Below are positions 1 through 6,619 of a stretch of 16,931 nucleotides of DNA, piece after piece. The DNA comes from an uncultured Methylotenera sp. Lineage in GTDB: Bacteria; Pseudomonadota; Gammaproteobacteria; Burkholderiales; Methylophilaceae. Position 1 is the stretch's first letter. Every line of letters starts with the position of its first letter. Both the position numbers and the translations under genes were made by a program. The stretch spans positions 1 through 16,931 of the forward strand of contig NZ_CAMLGS010000045.1 of NCBI RefSeq assembly GCF_946479685.1, in the 5' to 3' direction. The notes beneath the pieces are model-generated. The model worked only from the letters and a program-made list of their open reading frames with translations, was not told the DNA's origin and did not search any database.

Positions 1-27
1 GCCAAACTGGCTAAGGCTAAATTTTAG
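1..27 (+). CDS. possible 3' end of an upstream gene (partial)
   Basis: Reading from base 1 gives eight sense codons (AKLAKAKF) followed by TAG at 25-27. A short Lys/Ala-rich tail is a plausible protein C-terminus, and the xth promoter begins only about 12 bases later, which suits the end of a gene. Eight codons cannot identify a product, and chance is a fair alternative. Confidence 0.2.
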   Translation, partial: AKLAKAKF

Positions 28-38
28 TTTCCTGATTT

Positions 39-67
39 TTGACTAGCGTATAGGCACATGCTAGAGT
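39..67 (+). promoter_or_regulatory. sigma70 promoter of xth
   Basis: TTGACT (39-44, 5 of 6 matches to the -35 consensus) is followed after exactly 17 bases by TAGAGT (62-67, 4 of 6). The spacer ends in TGC, an extended -10 element. Transcription would start near 74, giving a leader of about 30 nt before the xth ATG at 104. Prediction from sequence only. Confidence 0.5.
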
Positions 68-103
68 TGCGCACCTGAGCCCCCTTATTGTTACCCTAAG
101 CCT

Positions 104-874
104 ATGAAACTCGCTACCTGGAACGTCAACTCGCTGAATGTGAGATTACCGCATGTACTTGATTGGTTAACTGCAAATCAGCCAGATGTGCTGTGCTTGC
201 AAGAAACCAAGCAGGAGGATAGCAAGTTTCCTTATGCAGCATTTACTGAGCTAGGCTATCACGCTGTGCATATCGGCCAAAAAACCTACAATGGTGTGGC
301 TATCTTGAGCCGCCATCCTATATTGAATGTGCAGCACAATATCCCTAACTTTGATGATGATCAGCAGCGTGTGATTGCTGCGGATATTAATGGTGTGCGT
401 GTAGTGTGTGCTTACATTCCGAATGGTCAGGCGGTGGATTCAGACAAGTATCAGTACAAGATGCGCTGGCTGGCAGCGCTAAATGCCTGGCTAAAGGCTG
501 AGTTGGCGCAGCATGCTAAGTTGGCACTGTTGGGTGATTACAATATTGCCCCTGAAGATAGGGACTGTCATGATCCGGCGGCTTGGGAAGGGCAAATCTT
601 GGTTTCGCCGCTGGAGCGCGAAGCGTTTAACCGCTTAGTGGATTTGGGCTTGAGTGATAGCTTCCGGCTATTTGAACAGCCGGAAAAAAGCTTTAGCTGG
701 TGGGATTACCGCATGATGGGGTTTCGCCGCAACCTAGGTATGCGCATCGACCATATATTGGTGAGTGATGCACTGAAGGCGCTGTGTGCCGCCGCTTATA
801 TAGATAAGGCGCCGCGCAAGCTAGAGCGCCCATCCGACCATACCCCTGTGGTGCTGGAGCTTAATGCGGGTTAA
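104..874 (+). CDS. xth: exodeoxyribonuclease III (ExoIII-type AP endonuclease)
   Basis: This cytoplasmic DNA-repair nuclease cleaves DNA 5' of abasic sites, removes 3' blocking groups and degrades one strand of duplex DNA from the 3' end (base-excision repair). The 256 residues form a single endonuclease/exonuclease/phosphatase domain of the usual length. Expected active-site residues are present: N7 in TWNVNS, E34 in LQETK (Mg2+ ligand), Y104 in YIPNG, D145 and N147 in GDYNIAPED, D216 in RIDHILVS, and D245/H246 in the terminal SDHTPVV. The ATG at 104 starts directly on the beta-strand MKLATWNVNS typical of the family, although its Shine-Dalgarno is weak. The last 14 bases overlap the 3' end of the convergent mrcA. 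Alternatives within the family (other Xth/ExoA paralogues) cannot be separated without a tree, but the function is clear. Confidence 0.95.
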   Translation: MKLATWNVNSLNVRLPHVLDWLTANQPDVLCLQETKQEDSKFPYAAFTELGYHAVHIGQKTYNGVAILSRHPILNVQHNIPNFDDDQQRVIAADINGVRVVCAYIPNGQAVDSDKYQYKMRWLAALNAWLKAELAQHAKLALLGDYNIAPEDRDCHDPAAWEGQILVSPLEREAFNRLVDLGLSDSFRLFEQPEKSFSWWDYRMMGFRRNLGMRIDHILVSDALKALCAAAYIDKAPRKLERPSDHTPVVLELNAG

Positions 875-3368
875 GTAGCTGCTGTGCCTGGTCTGTAGTT
901 TTATTGCCCGTGTCTGCAGGCTTAGCAGATCTGCCTGCGTTCGACTCCCTAAGCCTTGCTGCCTGATCTTGCGCCTTAGATGCACCACTTCTCGGCAGCA
1001 GTGTAATATCCGGCTGCAGCATCTGCTGCGGCTGACTTAATGGCAGGGCTTCGCCGCTATCCTGCATGCCTGGTGACTCGGTTTCTACCTCGGGTGGCGG
1101 ATTCTCGTGATAGAAGTACTCGTAAATACCATTCTCGTCATTGTCTGCTCTCACGCCCGTAGTTGGATCTATGCGCAGTGCCATCACCCCATCGGGTACA
1201 GGCATCTCGGTTTCCGGTACGTTTCTTAACGCGCTAGCCATATATTTAATCCAAATAGGCAGTGCGGTGGAGCCGCCGGTTTCGTTGCGGCCCAAGCGTT
1301 TAGGTTTGTCGAATCCCACCCAGGTGACAGCTACCAGTTTAGGACTGTAGCCAGTAAACCATGCGTCATAGTGGTCGTTGGTGGTGCCGGTTTTACCTGC
1401 GAGGTCACCACGGCCAAGTTGCGAAGCTTTGGCGGCAGTGCCGTATCTCACTACATCTTGCATCATGGAGTTCATGATGAATGCGTTGCGGGCATCAATC
1501 ACGCGTGGCGCATCAACTTTGGCTGTTGTGAATTTGCTTTGGCTGATGACTTTACCGTTCTGATCAACAATCTTGGTGATGAGGTAAGGGGTAACACGGT
1601 AGCCGCCATTTGCAAACACCGCATAAGCGCTAGCCATCTGCATAGGCGTGGCGGAGCCAGCACCTAGTGCCATTGTCATATATGCGGGATGATTCTTGGC
1701 AGCAAAGCCAAAGCGTGTGATGTAGTCCTGTGCGTAATTTGGTCCTATGCTATCCAGCACGCGGATTGCCACCATATTTTTTGATTTAGCCAGCGCTTGC
1801 CTGAGCCTGATCGGGCCGTCAAAGGTGGCGTCATAGTTCTGTGGCGTCCATTCTTTATTGCCGGTCTCTTCAGATGAAAAGCTCAGCGGTGCATCTTCCA
1901 CAATAGTGGCAGGTGTGTAACCTTTTTCTAAGGCGGCAGAGTAGATAAAAGGTTTAAAGCTGGAGCCTGGTTGGCGCCATGCCTGCGTGACATGGTTGAA
2001 TTTGTTATGGTTAAAGTCAAAGCCGCCAACTAACGCACGAATGGCGCCAGTTTCTGGGTCTATAGAAATGAGCGCAGACTCCACTTGTGGCAATTGAACT
2101 ACACGCCATTGACCCGTTTGGGTAGATGGTGCGTTGTTTAGAATACGAATTACCGCGCCTACTTTTAGCAAACGCTTTTCAGGCTTCTTCTCATTCAGGG
2201 TGTTTTGAATCAATGCCAGGCCTTTGCCGTTGATCTCTACGTCATCCCCGTATTTGGTATGTACGGTAATAGATTTCTCTGAAATTTTGGTAATCGCCGC
2301 TGGAATTAGTCCATTCGAAACATCAATGTCGCTGAGTGCCTCGGTAATCTGCTCTTTGTCGGCATCTGTTACTACCGAATTAAGATTAAGTATCTTTTCT
2401 GGACCACGGTAGCCTTGACGGGCATCGTAATCCAAGATGCCATCTCTCAGTGCGGTGTTGGCCGCTTCCTGATTGTTCTTACGTACGGTGGTGTAGACCT
2501 TTAATCCGCTACTATAGATTTCATCTTGGTAGGTAGCGTACAAGCTTTCTCTCACCATTTCTGCCACGTAGTCAGCTGATAGATCTCGCGCCTGTCTAGA
2601 TGCTTTAAATCTAAGTGGTTGATTCAGCGCCTTTTTGTAAACAGACTCTTCAATAAACCCATAGCGCTGCATATCGCGCAATACTTCCATTTGGCGTGCC
2701 AGTGCGCGTTTGGGGTGCAGGTAAGGGTTGTAACCAGATGGTGCTTTAGGTAGCCCCGCAAGCATGGCGGTTTCCGCCAAATTAAGTTTCTCTAGTGGCT
2801 TGCCAAAGTAGACCTGTGCCGCTGCGGCAAAGCCGTAGGAGCGCTGTCCGAGGTAGATCTGGTTAATATAAAGCTCAAGAATTTTATCTTTGCTTAAGTT
2901 GTTCTCGATTTTGATGGCGAGTAAAGCCTCGTTGATTTTAGTGGTTAGTGTGCGTTTTCCGTTGGGTTTGGTGAAGAAGTTCTTGGCAACCTGCATGGTA
3001 ATGGTGCTGGCGCCTTCATGGCTTACGCCGGTGATATTGTTCTTAATCGCACGCAAAATGCCTTTGGTATCAATGCCGCCGTGTTGGTAAAAGCGACGGT
3101 CCTCAATTGCCAGTACCGCATCTTTCATATTCTTCGGCACATCTGCGATTTTGACGTAAGCGCGGCGTTCTTCACCAAACTCCTCAATTAAATAACCATC
3201 TTCAGAGTAAACTCTCAATGGTAGTTTAGGGCGGTAGTCGGTGAGTGTCTCAAGCGATGGTAGGCTAGGATAAATGATTGCGATGGCAATCCCAACAAAG
3301 GCGATGGCAGATAGGGCGCTAACGATTACAGTTAACAAGAGATAGTGCCACCATTTATTTGGAGTCAT
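861..3368 (-). CDS. mrcA: class A penicillin-binding protein 1a (bifunctional transglycosylase/transpeptidase)
   Basis: This inner-membrane enzyme faces the periplasm, polymerises lipid II into glycan strands and cross-links the stem peptides. It has 835 residues: a short cytoplasmic tail, one membrane anchor (about 9-32), a GT51 transglycosylase (about 55-230) with catalytic E89 in AIEDRRFYQHGG, STITMQVAKNFF and E147, an OB-like insert (about 320-430), then the transpeptidase with S469-x-x-K472 (PGSSFKP), S529-K530-N531 and K659-T-G-T-T. The tail after about 750 is low-complexity (Pro/Gln/Ser-rich) and probably disordered. All catalytic motifs are intact. It is divergent from pilM, the same arrangement as ponA-pilMNOPQ in pseudomonads. 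A perfect TATAAT lies 34 bases upstream of the ATG, but the Shine-Dalgarno is poor. Also known as ponA. Confidence 0.96.
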   Translation of the reverse strand: MTPNKWWHYLLLTVIVSALSAIAFVGIAIAIIYPSLPSLETLTDYRPKLPLRVYSEDGYLIEEFGEERRAYVKIADVPKNMKDAVLAIEDRRFYQHGGIDTKGILRAIKNNITGVSHEGASTITMQVAKNFFTKPNGKRTLTTKINEALLAIKIENNLSKDKILELYINQIYLGQRSYGFAAAAQVYFGKPLEKLNLAETAMLAGLPKAPSGYNPYLHPKRALARQMEVLRDMQRYGFIEESVYKKALNQPLRFKASRQARDLSADYVAEMVRESLYATYQDEIYSSGLKVYTTVRKNNQEAANTALRDGILDYDARQGYRGPEKILNLNSVVTDADKEQITEALSDIDVSNGLIPAAITKISEKSITVHTKYGDDVEINGKGLALIQNTLNEKKPEKRLLKVGAVIRILNNAPSTQTGQWRVVQLPQVESALISIDPETGAIRALVGGFDFNHNKFNHVTQAWRQPGSSFKPFIYSAALEKGYTPATIVEDAPLSFSSEETGNKEWTPQNYDATFDGPIRLRQALAKSKNMVAIRVLDSIGPNYAQDYITRFGFAAKNHPAYMTMALGAGSATPMQMASAYAVFANGGYRVTPYLITKIVDQNGKVISQSKFTTAKVDAPRVIDARNAFIMNSMMQDVVRYGTAAKASQLGRGDLAGKTGTTNDHYDAWFTGYSPKLVAVTWVGFDKPKRLGRNETGGSTALPIWIKYMASALRNVPETEMPVPDGVMALRIDPTTGVRADNDENGIYEYFYHENPPPEVETESPGMQDSGEALPLSQPQQMLQPDITLLPRSGASKAQDQAARLRESNAGRSAKPADTGNKTTDQAQQLLNPH

Positions 3369-3401
3369 AGGTGATTCGATTTCTAGAAAAAATGTAGGAC
3401 T

Positions 3402-3407
3402 ATTATA
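3402..3407 (-). promoter_or_regulatory. putative -10 element of the mrcA promoter
   Basis: Read on the minus strand this is TATAAT, an exact match to the sigma70 -10 consensus. It is placed to start transcription near 3395, about 27 nt before the mrcA ATG (3368). No good -35 hexamer is found 16-18 bases further upstream, so the promoter may be weak or activator-dependent. Confidence 0.4.
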
Positions 3408-3477
3408 AATTGCTATAGTTGCTGGCGTGCATAAACTGAGTGATAAAGCTTAAAAAAATGAATAAATTAAAAATTGC

Positions 3478-3506
3478 TTTACAGGGTTTAAAGTTGTTGC
3501 TAGGAT
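3478..3506 (+). promoter_or_regulatory. sigma70 promoter of the pilMNOPQ cluster
   Basis: TTTACA (3478-3483, 5 of 6) and TAGGAT (3501-3506, 4 of 6) are separated by exactly 17 bases, and the spacer ends in TGC (extended -10). The predicted start near 3513 leaves a leader of about 51 nt before the pilM TTG. The element architecture is the same as that of the xth promoter at 39-67. Confidence 0.5.
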
Positions 3507-3549
3507 TTAATGTAAATTATTAGAAATGTTCGTAACTAACGAAATCAGA

Positions 3550-3566
3550 AAAGGAATTTCAATTTG
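3550..3566 (+). promoter_or_regulatory. ribosome binding site deciding the TTG start of pilM
   Basis: AAAGGAA at 3550-3556 precedes TTG at 3564-3566 with a normal spacing of 7-8 bases. No in-frame ATG or GTG lies nearby that would keep the conserved N-terminal FF-x(4)-PPLVGIDIS segment, so TTG is the likely initiation codon. Confidence 0.65.
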
Positions 3567-4637
3567 AAATTCAGCTTTTTTACAGAATCGGTACCCCCGC
3601 TAGTCGGTATAGATATAAGCTCAACCTCGGTAAAGATGGTTGAGCTTATTAGTGATGGGCGTGGAGGTTACAAACTTGAGAATTATTCAATCTCCCCCCT
3701 CGCTAAAGATGCCATCTCTGATGGTAATGTGGGCGATCTTGAAAAGGTCGCTGATGCTATCAAGTTAGGGTGGAAGCTGCTCGGCTCACGTGAGAAGCGC
3801 GTTGCATTGGCGTTACCTTCTTCAGCGGTGATTGCCAAAAAAGTCATCATGTCTGCAGATCTGCGCGAAGAGGACATGGAGGTGCAAGTCGAAGCAGAGG
3901 CCAATCAATACATCCCCTTTTCACTCGATGAGGTGAATATTGACTTTCAGGTCATCGGCCCTGCTCCCAATAATCCAGATGAAGTTGAAGTGCTGATTGC
4001 TGCTGCACGTAAAGAAAAGATCGAAGACCGGGTAGCTGCTGCGGAAGGTGCTGGGTTGAAAGTCATTGTAATGGACGTGGAGTCTTATGCAACTGAGGCC
4101 GCTTACACATTAGTCTCTAGCCAGTTACCTAATGCAGGGCGTGAGCAGACGGTGATGATTGTGGACGTGGGTGCGACAATGATGCATATCAATGTGCTGC
4201 ATAATAATGTGCCTGTTTATGCGCGTGAGCAAAGCTTTGGCGGTGCGCAATTGACACAAGAAATTCAGCGCCGCTTTGGCTTGTCGCAAGAAGAAGCTGA
4301 AATCGCAAAACGTAAAGGCGGCCTGCCTGATAGTTATGAAGGCGAAGTGCTGCAGCCTTTTGTGCAATTGCTGGCAATGGAGGTTGCGAGGGCGCTGCAA
4401 TTCTTTACTAGTTCTACGCAATATAACCGCGTTGACCATATTGTGCTGGCTGGTGGTTGTGCTTCGATTGCAGAAATTGCTTTAACGGTGCAAGACCGCA
4501 CCCAAGTTAACACCATCGTAGCTAATCCGTTTCATAGTATGGCGGTGGGCGCAAAAGTACGTGCGCAGCAGGCCGCTACAGACGCACCAGCCTTGTTAAT
4601 TGCTTGCGGGCTTGCCATGCGGGGGTTTGCAGTATGA
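3564..4637 (+). CDS. pilM: type IV pilus assembly protein PilM
   Basis: PilM is a cytoplasmic actin-like ATP-binding protein that docks on the N-terminal tail of PilN and links the pilus motor to the inner-membrane alignment complex. Its 357 residues match the family length. The actin-fold motifs are visible: phosphate-1 loop GIDISSTSVKMVEL (15-28), phosphate-2 region IVDVGATMMHINVL (199-212) and adenosine motif VLAGGCASI (294-302). It starts with TTG at 3564 behind AAAGGAA. Its TGA stop overlaps the pilN ATG (ATGA), so the two are probably translationally coupled. It is the first gene of the pil cluster and has its own predicted promoter. Confidence 0.95.
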   Translation: MKFSFFTESVPPLVGIDISSTSVKMVELISDGRGGYKLENYSISPLAKDAISDGNVGDLEKVADAIKLGWKLLGSREKRVALALPSSAVIAKKVIMSADLREEDMEVQVEAEANQYIPFSLDEVNIDFQVIGPAPNNPDEVEVLIAAARKEKIEDRVAAAEGAGLKVIVMDVESYATEAAYTLVSSQLPNAGREQTVMIVDVGATMMHINVLHNNVPVYAREQSFGGAQLTQEIQRRFGLSQEEAEIAKRKGGLPDSYEGEVLQPFVQLLAMEVARALQFFTSSTQYNRVDHIVLAGGCASIAEIALTVQDRTQVNTIVANPFHSMAVGAKVRAQQAATDAPALLIACGLAMRGFAV

Positions 4638-5233
4638 TACGAGTCAATCTATTACCACATCGTCAAATAAGGCGTGAAGCCAAGCAGCGTGAGTTCGGAT
4701 TGATGGCGCTGTTCAGTGCGGTTGCCGCCTGTGCGATTCTGTTCGTGGCTTACACGATTATCAATAGCAAGGTGGAGTCTCAATTAGAGCGCAATCAGCG
4801 CCTAAATAACGCGATTACCAAGTTAGATAAAGAAATCGCAGATATCAAAGATTTAAAAGAGCAAATCAGTGCCATGCTTGAGCGTAAGCAAGTGGTTGAG
4901 AATCTGCAGACCAATCGTAGTCAAGCTGTGGTCGTCTTTGATGAGCTTAGCCGTCAACTGCCAGAAGGTATGTATTTCAAGAGTATTAAGCAAGAAGGTA
5001 AGGTTATCACTCTGGAAGGTGTTGCCGATACGAATGCCAGAGTAGCGACATTGGTGCGTAACTTTAATCAATCCAATTGGATGGAGTCGCCTATCTTGAT
5101 CGAAATTAAGGCCATTACCGTAGGCGCGCAGAAGCAAAATCTATTTACGCTCAAAGTAAGTTTGAAAACGCCAACCACAGAGGTGGATGATACAGGTGCT
5201 AAAGCGAAAGCTGGAAGTGCGAGAAAATCATGA
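4634..5233 (+). CDS. pilN: type IV pilus assembly protein PilN
   Basis: PilN is an inner-membrane protein that heterodimerises with PilO in the periplasm and binds PilM through its cytoplasmic tail. Its 199 residues begin with the conserved PilM-binding motif MIRVNLLPHR (1-10), followed by a basic stretch, one transmembrane helix (about 22-43), a coiled coil (about 45-95) and a compact alpha/beta periplasmic domain (about 100-177). The C-terminus is Lys/Ala-rich. I chose the ATG at 4634, which overlaps the pilM stop as ATGA and places the NLLP motif at the very N-terminus. The reading frame stays open to a TTG at 4604, but that would add ten non-conserved residues inside pilM. Its own TGA overlaps the pilO ATG in the same way. 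Confidence 0.94.
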   Translation: MIRVNLLPHRQIRREAKQREFGLMALFSAVAACAILFVAYTIINSKVESQLERNQRLNNAITKLDKEIADIKDLKEQISAMLERKQVVENLQTNRSQAVVVFDELSRQLPEGMYFKSIKQEGKVITLEGVADTNARVATLVRNFNQSNWMESPILIEIKAITVGAQKQNLFTLKVSLKTPTTEVDDTGAKAKAGSARKS

Positions 5234-5907
5234 AGTTAGAAGACTTTAATAATATCGATATCAACAATGCTGGCAGTTTGCCGGCGCCAATGAAGGCTGT
5301 GCTTCTAGGCGTGGTATTTGTGGTGTTGCTTGCATTAGGGTGTTACCTGCTGTTAAGCCCAACACTGGAGACTTTGGATGCTGAAAAGGCAAAAGAAGAG
5401 GAGCTGAGAAAGGTTTATTTCGATAAAAAAAGTCAGGCAATTAACTTGGTCGCGTATCAAGCGCAGATGGTTGAGATTGAGAAGACGTTTGGCGCGTTGC
5501 TGAAGCAGTTGCCGGATCGTTCACAAATTGACGGTTTGTTGACTGATATTAATCAGGCTGGTTTAAGCCGCGGCTTGGAATTTGAGTTGTTTAAACCGGG
5601 CCAGGAAACTCAGGCAGAGTTTTATGCTGAGATGCCAATCTCTATCAAGGTTACTGGCAGTTATCATGACTTAGGTAACTTTGCTACTGACATATCAAAG
5701 CTGTCGCGCATTGTGACGCTGGGGGAGCTTTCTATTGTTGGTAAAAATAAAGACGCTAAGCCAGGTTCGGATGCTAAACAAGGCCCCAATGATGGTGGCT
5801 TGGTGATGGAAGCTGTAGCAAAGACTTATCGATATTTGGACGCGAGTGAAATCGCAGAAAAACGGAAAGCTGAGAGCGAAAAAGCTAAAGCAGCTAAGAA
5901 AGGGTAG
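5230..5907 (+). CDS. pilO: type IV pilus assembly protein PilO
   Basis: PilO is the inner-membrane partner of PilN. The periplasmic heterodimer positions PilP and, through it, the PilQ secretin. Its 225 residues comprise a short cytoplasmic tail, one transmembrane helix (about 22-43), a coiled coil (about 48-92) and the periplasmic PilO domain (about 95-203), which includes EFYAEMPISIKVTGSYHDLGN (130-150) and the following LSRIVTL. The C-terminal 20 residues are a Lys/Ala/Glu-rich tail. An insertion of about 15 Gly/Asp/Lys/Pro residues (172-190) looks like a flexible loop. The ATG at 5230 overlaps the pilN stop by four bases; GAG at 5221-5223 is the likely Shine-Dalgarno. Confidence 0.94.
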   Translation: MKLEDFNNIDINNAGSLPAPMKAVLLGVVFVVLLALGCYLLLSPTLETLDAEKAKEEELRKVYFDKKSQAINLVAYQAQMVEIEKTFGALLKQLPDRSQIDGLLTDINQAGLSRGLEFELFKPGQETQAEFYAEMPISIKVTGSYHDLGNFATDISKLSRIVTLGELSIVGKNKDAKPGSDAKQGPNDGGLVMEAVAKTYRYLDASEIAEKRKAESEKAKAAKKG

Positions 5908-5916
5908 TTAATAACC

Positions 5917-6453
5917 GTGGCTGAGATTATAAAACGAATATTTGCCTTGCCGATTGCTATGCTGGTTTGTGGAGCGCTTGGTGTGGGTCTTGCTGGCTGC
6001 AGCTTTGAAGAGGGCGACGACCTTGATCAATATATGCGCGATGCGACTAAGGATGTAAAGCCGAGAGTGAAGCCTTTACCAGAAGTGCAGCCATATATGG
6101 CGTTGCAATATAACGCTGATGGCAGCTTGGTTGATCCATTTCGAGCTCGTAAAGCAGTGAATAAGCCGAGTGCACTACAGCCAAATTTGAGTAGGCCTAA
6201 AGAGCCAATGGAGGCTTATCCGCTTGAAAGCCTGAAATATGTTGGTTTGTTGTCCAAAAGTAAGTTGATCTATGCCTTGCTTAAAACGCCAGATGAGACC
6301 GTGCAGCAGGTTAGATTGGGTAATTATGTTGGGCAGAATTTTGGTAGAGTGACCCAAATTAAAGATAGTGAAGTTGTGTTAACTGAGATCGTGCAGGATG
6401 ATCTTACCGGTGATTGGGTGGAGCGTACCAACAGTTTGGTGTTGCAGGAGTAG
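5917..6453 (+). CDS. pilP: type IV pilus lipoprotein PilP
   Basis: PilP is an inner-membrane lipoprotein that bridges PilN/PilO to the N-terminal periplasmic domains of the PilQ secretin. Its 178 residues carry a lipoprotein signal peptide ending in the lipobox LAGC, so C28 is the predicted lipidated residue. A disordered linker (about 30-98) contains LVDPFRARK, followed by the beta-rich PilP domain (about 100-177) with YPLESLKYVG and GNYVGQNFGRV. The start is GTG at 5917, nine bases after the pilO stop, with a weak, rather distant AAAGGG (5899-5904). The first ATG downstream would destroy the signal peptide. It is the fourth gene of the operon, followed by a 163-bp gap before pilQ. Confidence 0.93.
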   Translation: MAEIIKRIFALPIAMLVCGALGVGLAGCSFEEGDDLDQYMRDATKDVKPRVKPLPEVQPYMALQYNADGSLVDPFRARKAVNKPSALQPNLSRPKEPMEAYPLESLKYVGLLSKSKLIYALLKTPDETVQQVRLGNYVGQNFGRVTQIKDSEVVLTEIVQDDLTGDWVERTNSLVLQE

Positions 6454-6570
6454 TGGGATTGGCCTGGCATGTGTTGCCCTAGAGTAATCTTTAGCTTTGT
6501 GTGATGTAGTCGATAGTGTATGTAGTAGTTCGTTTGAAGATGGTCAATTTATTGTGATAGCGCATTAGGC

Positions 6571-6594
6571 CCTAAAAGTTTTTATATTTTTAGG
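6571..6594 (+). repeat. inverted repeat (hairpin) just upstream of the pilQ ribosome binding site
   Basis: CCTAAAA (6571-6577) and TTTTAGG (6588-6594) are perfect 7-base arms around a 10-base AT-rich loop. The hairpin lies 12 bases before the pilQ AAGGTGA. It is followed by purines rather than a U tract, so it is not a normal intrinsic terminator. A processing, attenuation or operator role is possible but unproven. Confidence 0.4.
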
Positions 6595-6605
6595 AAGTAG
6601 GATTT

Positions 6606-6619
6606 AAGGTGAAATAATG
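6606..6619 (+). promoter_or_regulatory. pilQ ribosome binding site
   Basis: AAGGTGA at 6606-6612 sits four bases before the pilQ ATG (6617-6619). It is a strong anti-SD match with slightly tight spacing, so pilQ has its own initiation signal and does not depend on coupling to the distant pilP. Confidence 0.6.

Noticed and set aside
1371..1667. open frames antisense to mrcA, including this one
   Set aside because: They cover the conserved transpeptidase motifs of mrcA on the opposite strand and have no independent start signal.
4604..4633. ten-residue extension of PilN
   Set aside because: It lies wholly inside pilM, starts with TTG, and would move the conserved NLLP motif away from the N-terminus; ATG at 4634 gives the usual ATGA coupling.
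6465..6478. sigma54-like sequence TGGCATGTGTTGCC between pilP and pilQ
   Set aside because: The GG and GC elements are eight bases apart instead of the required ten, so it does not fit a -24/-12 promoter.
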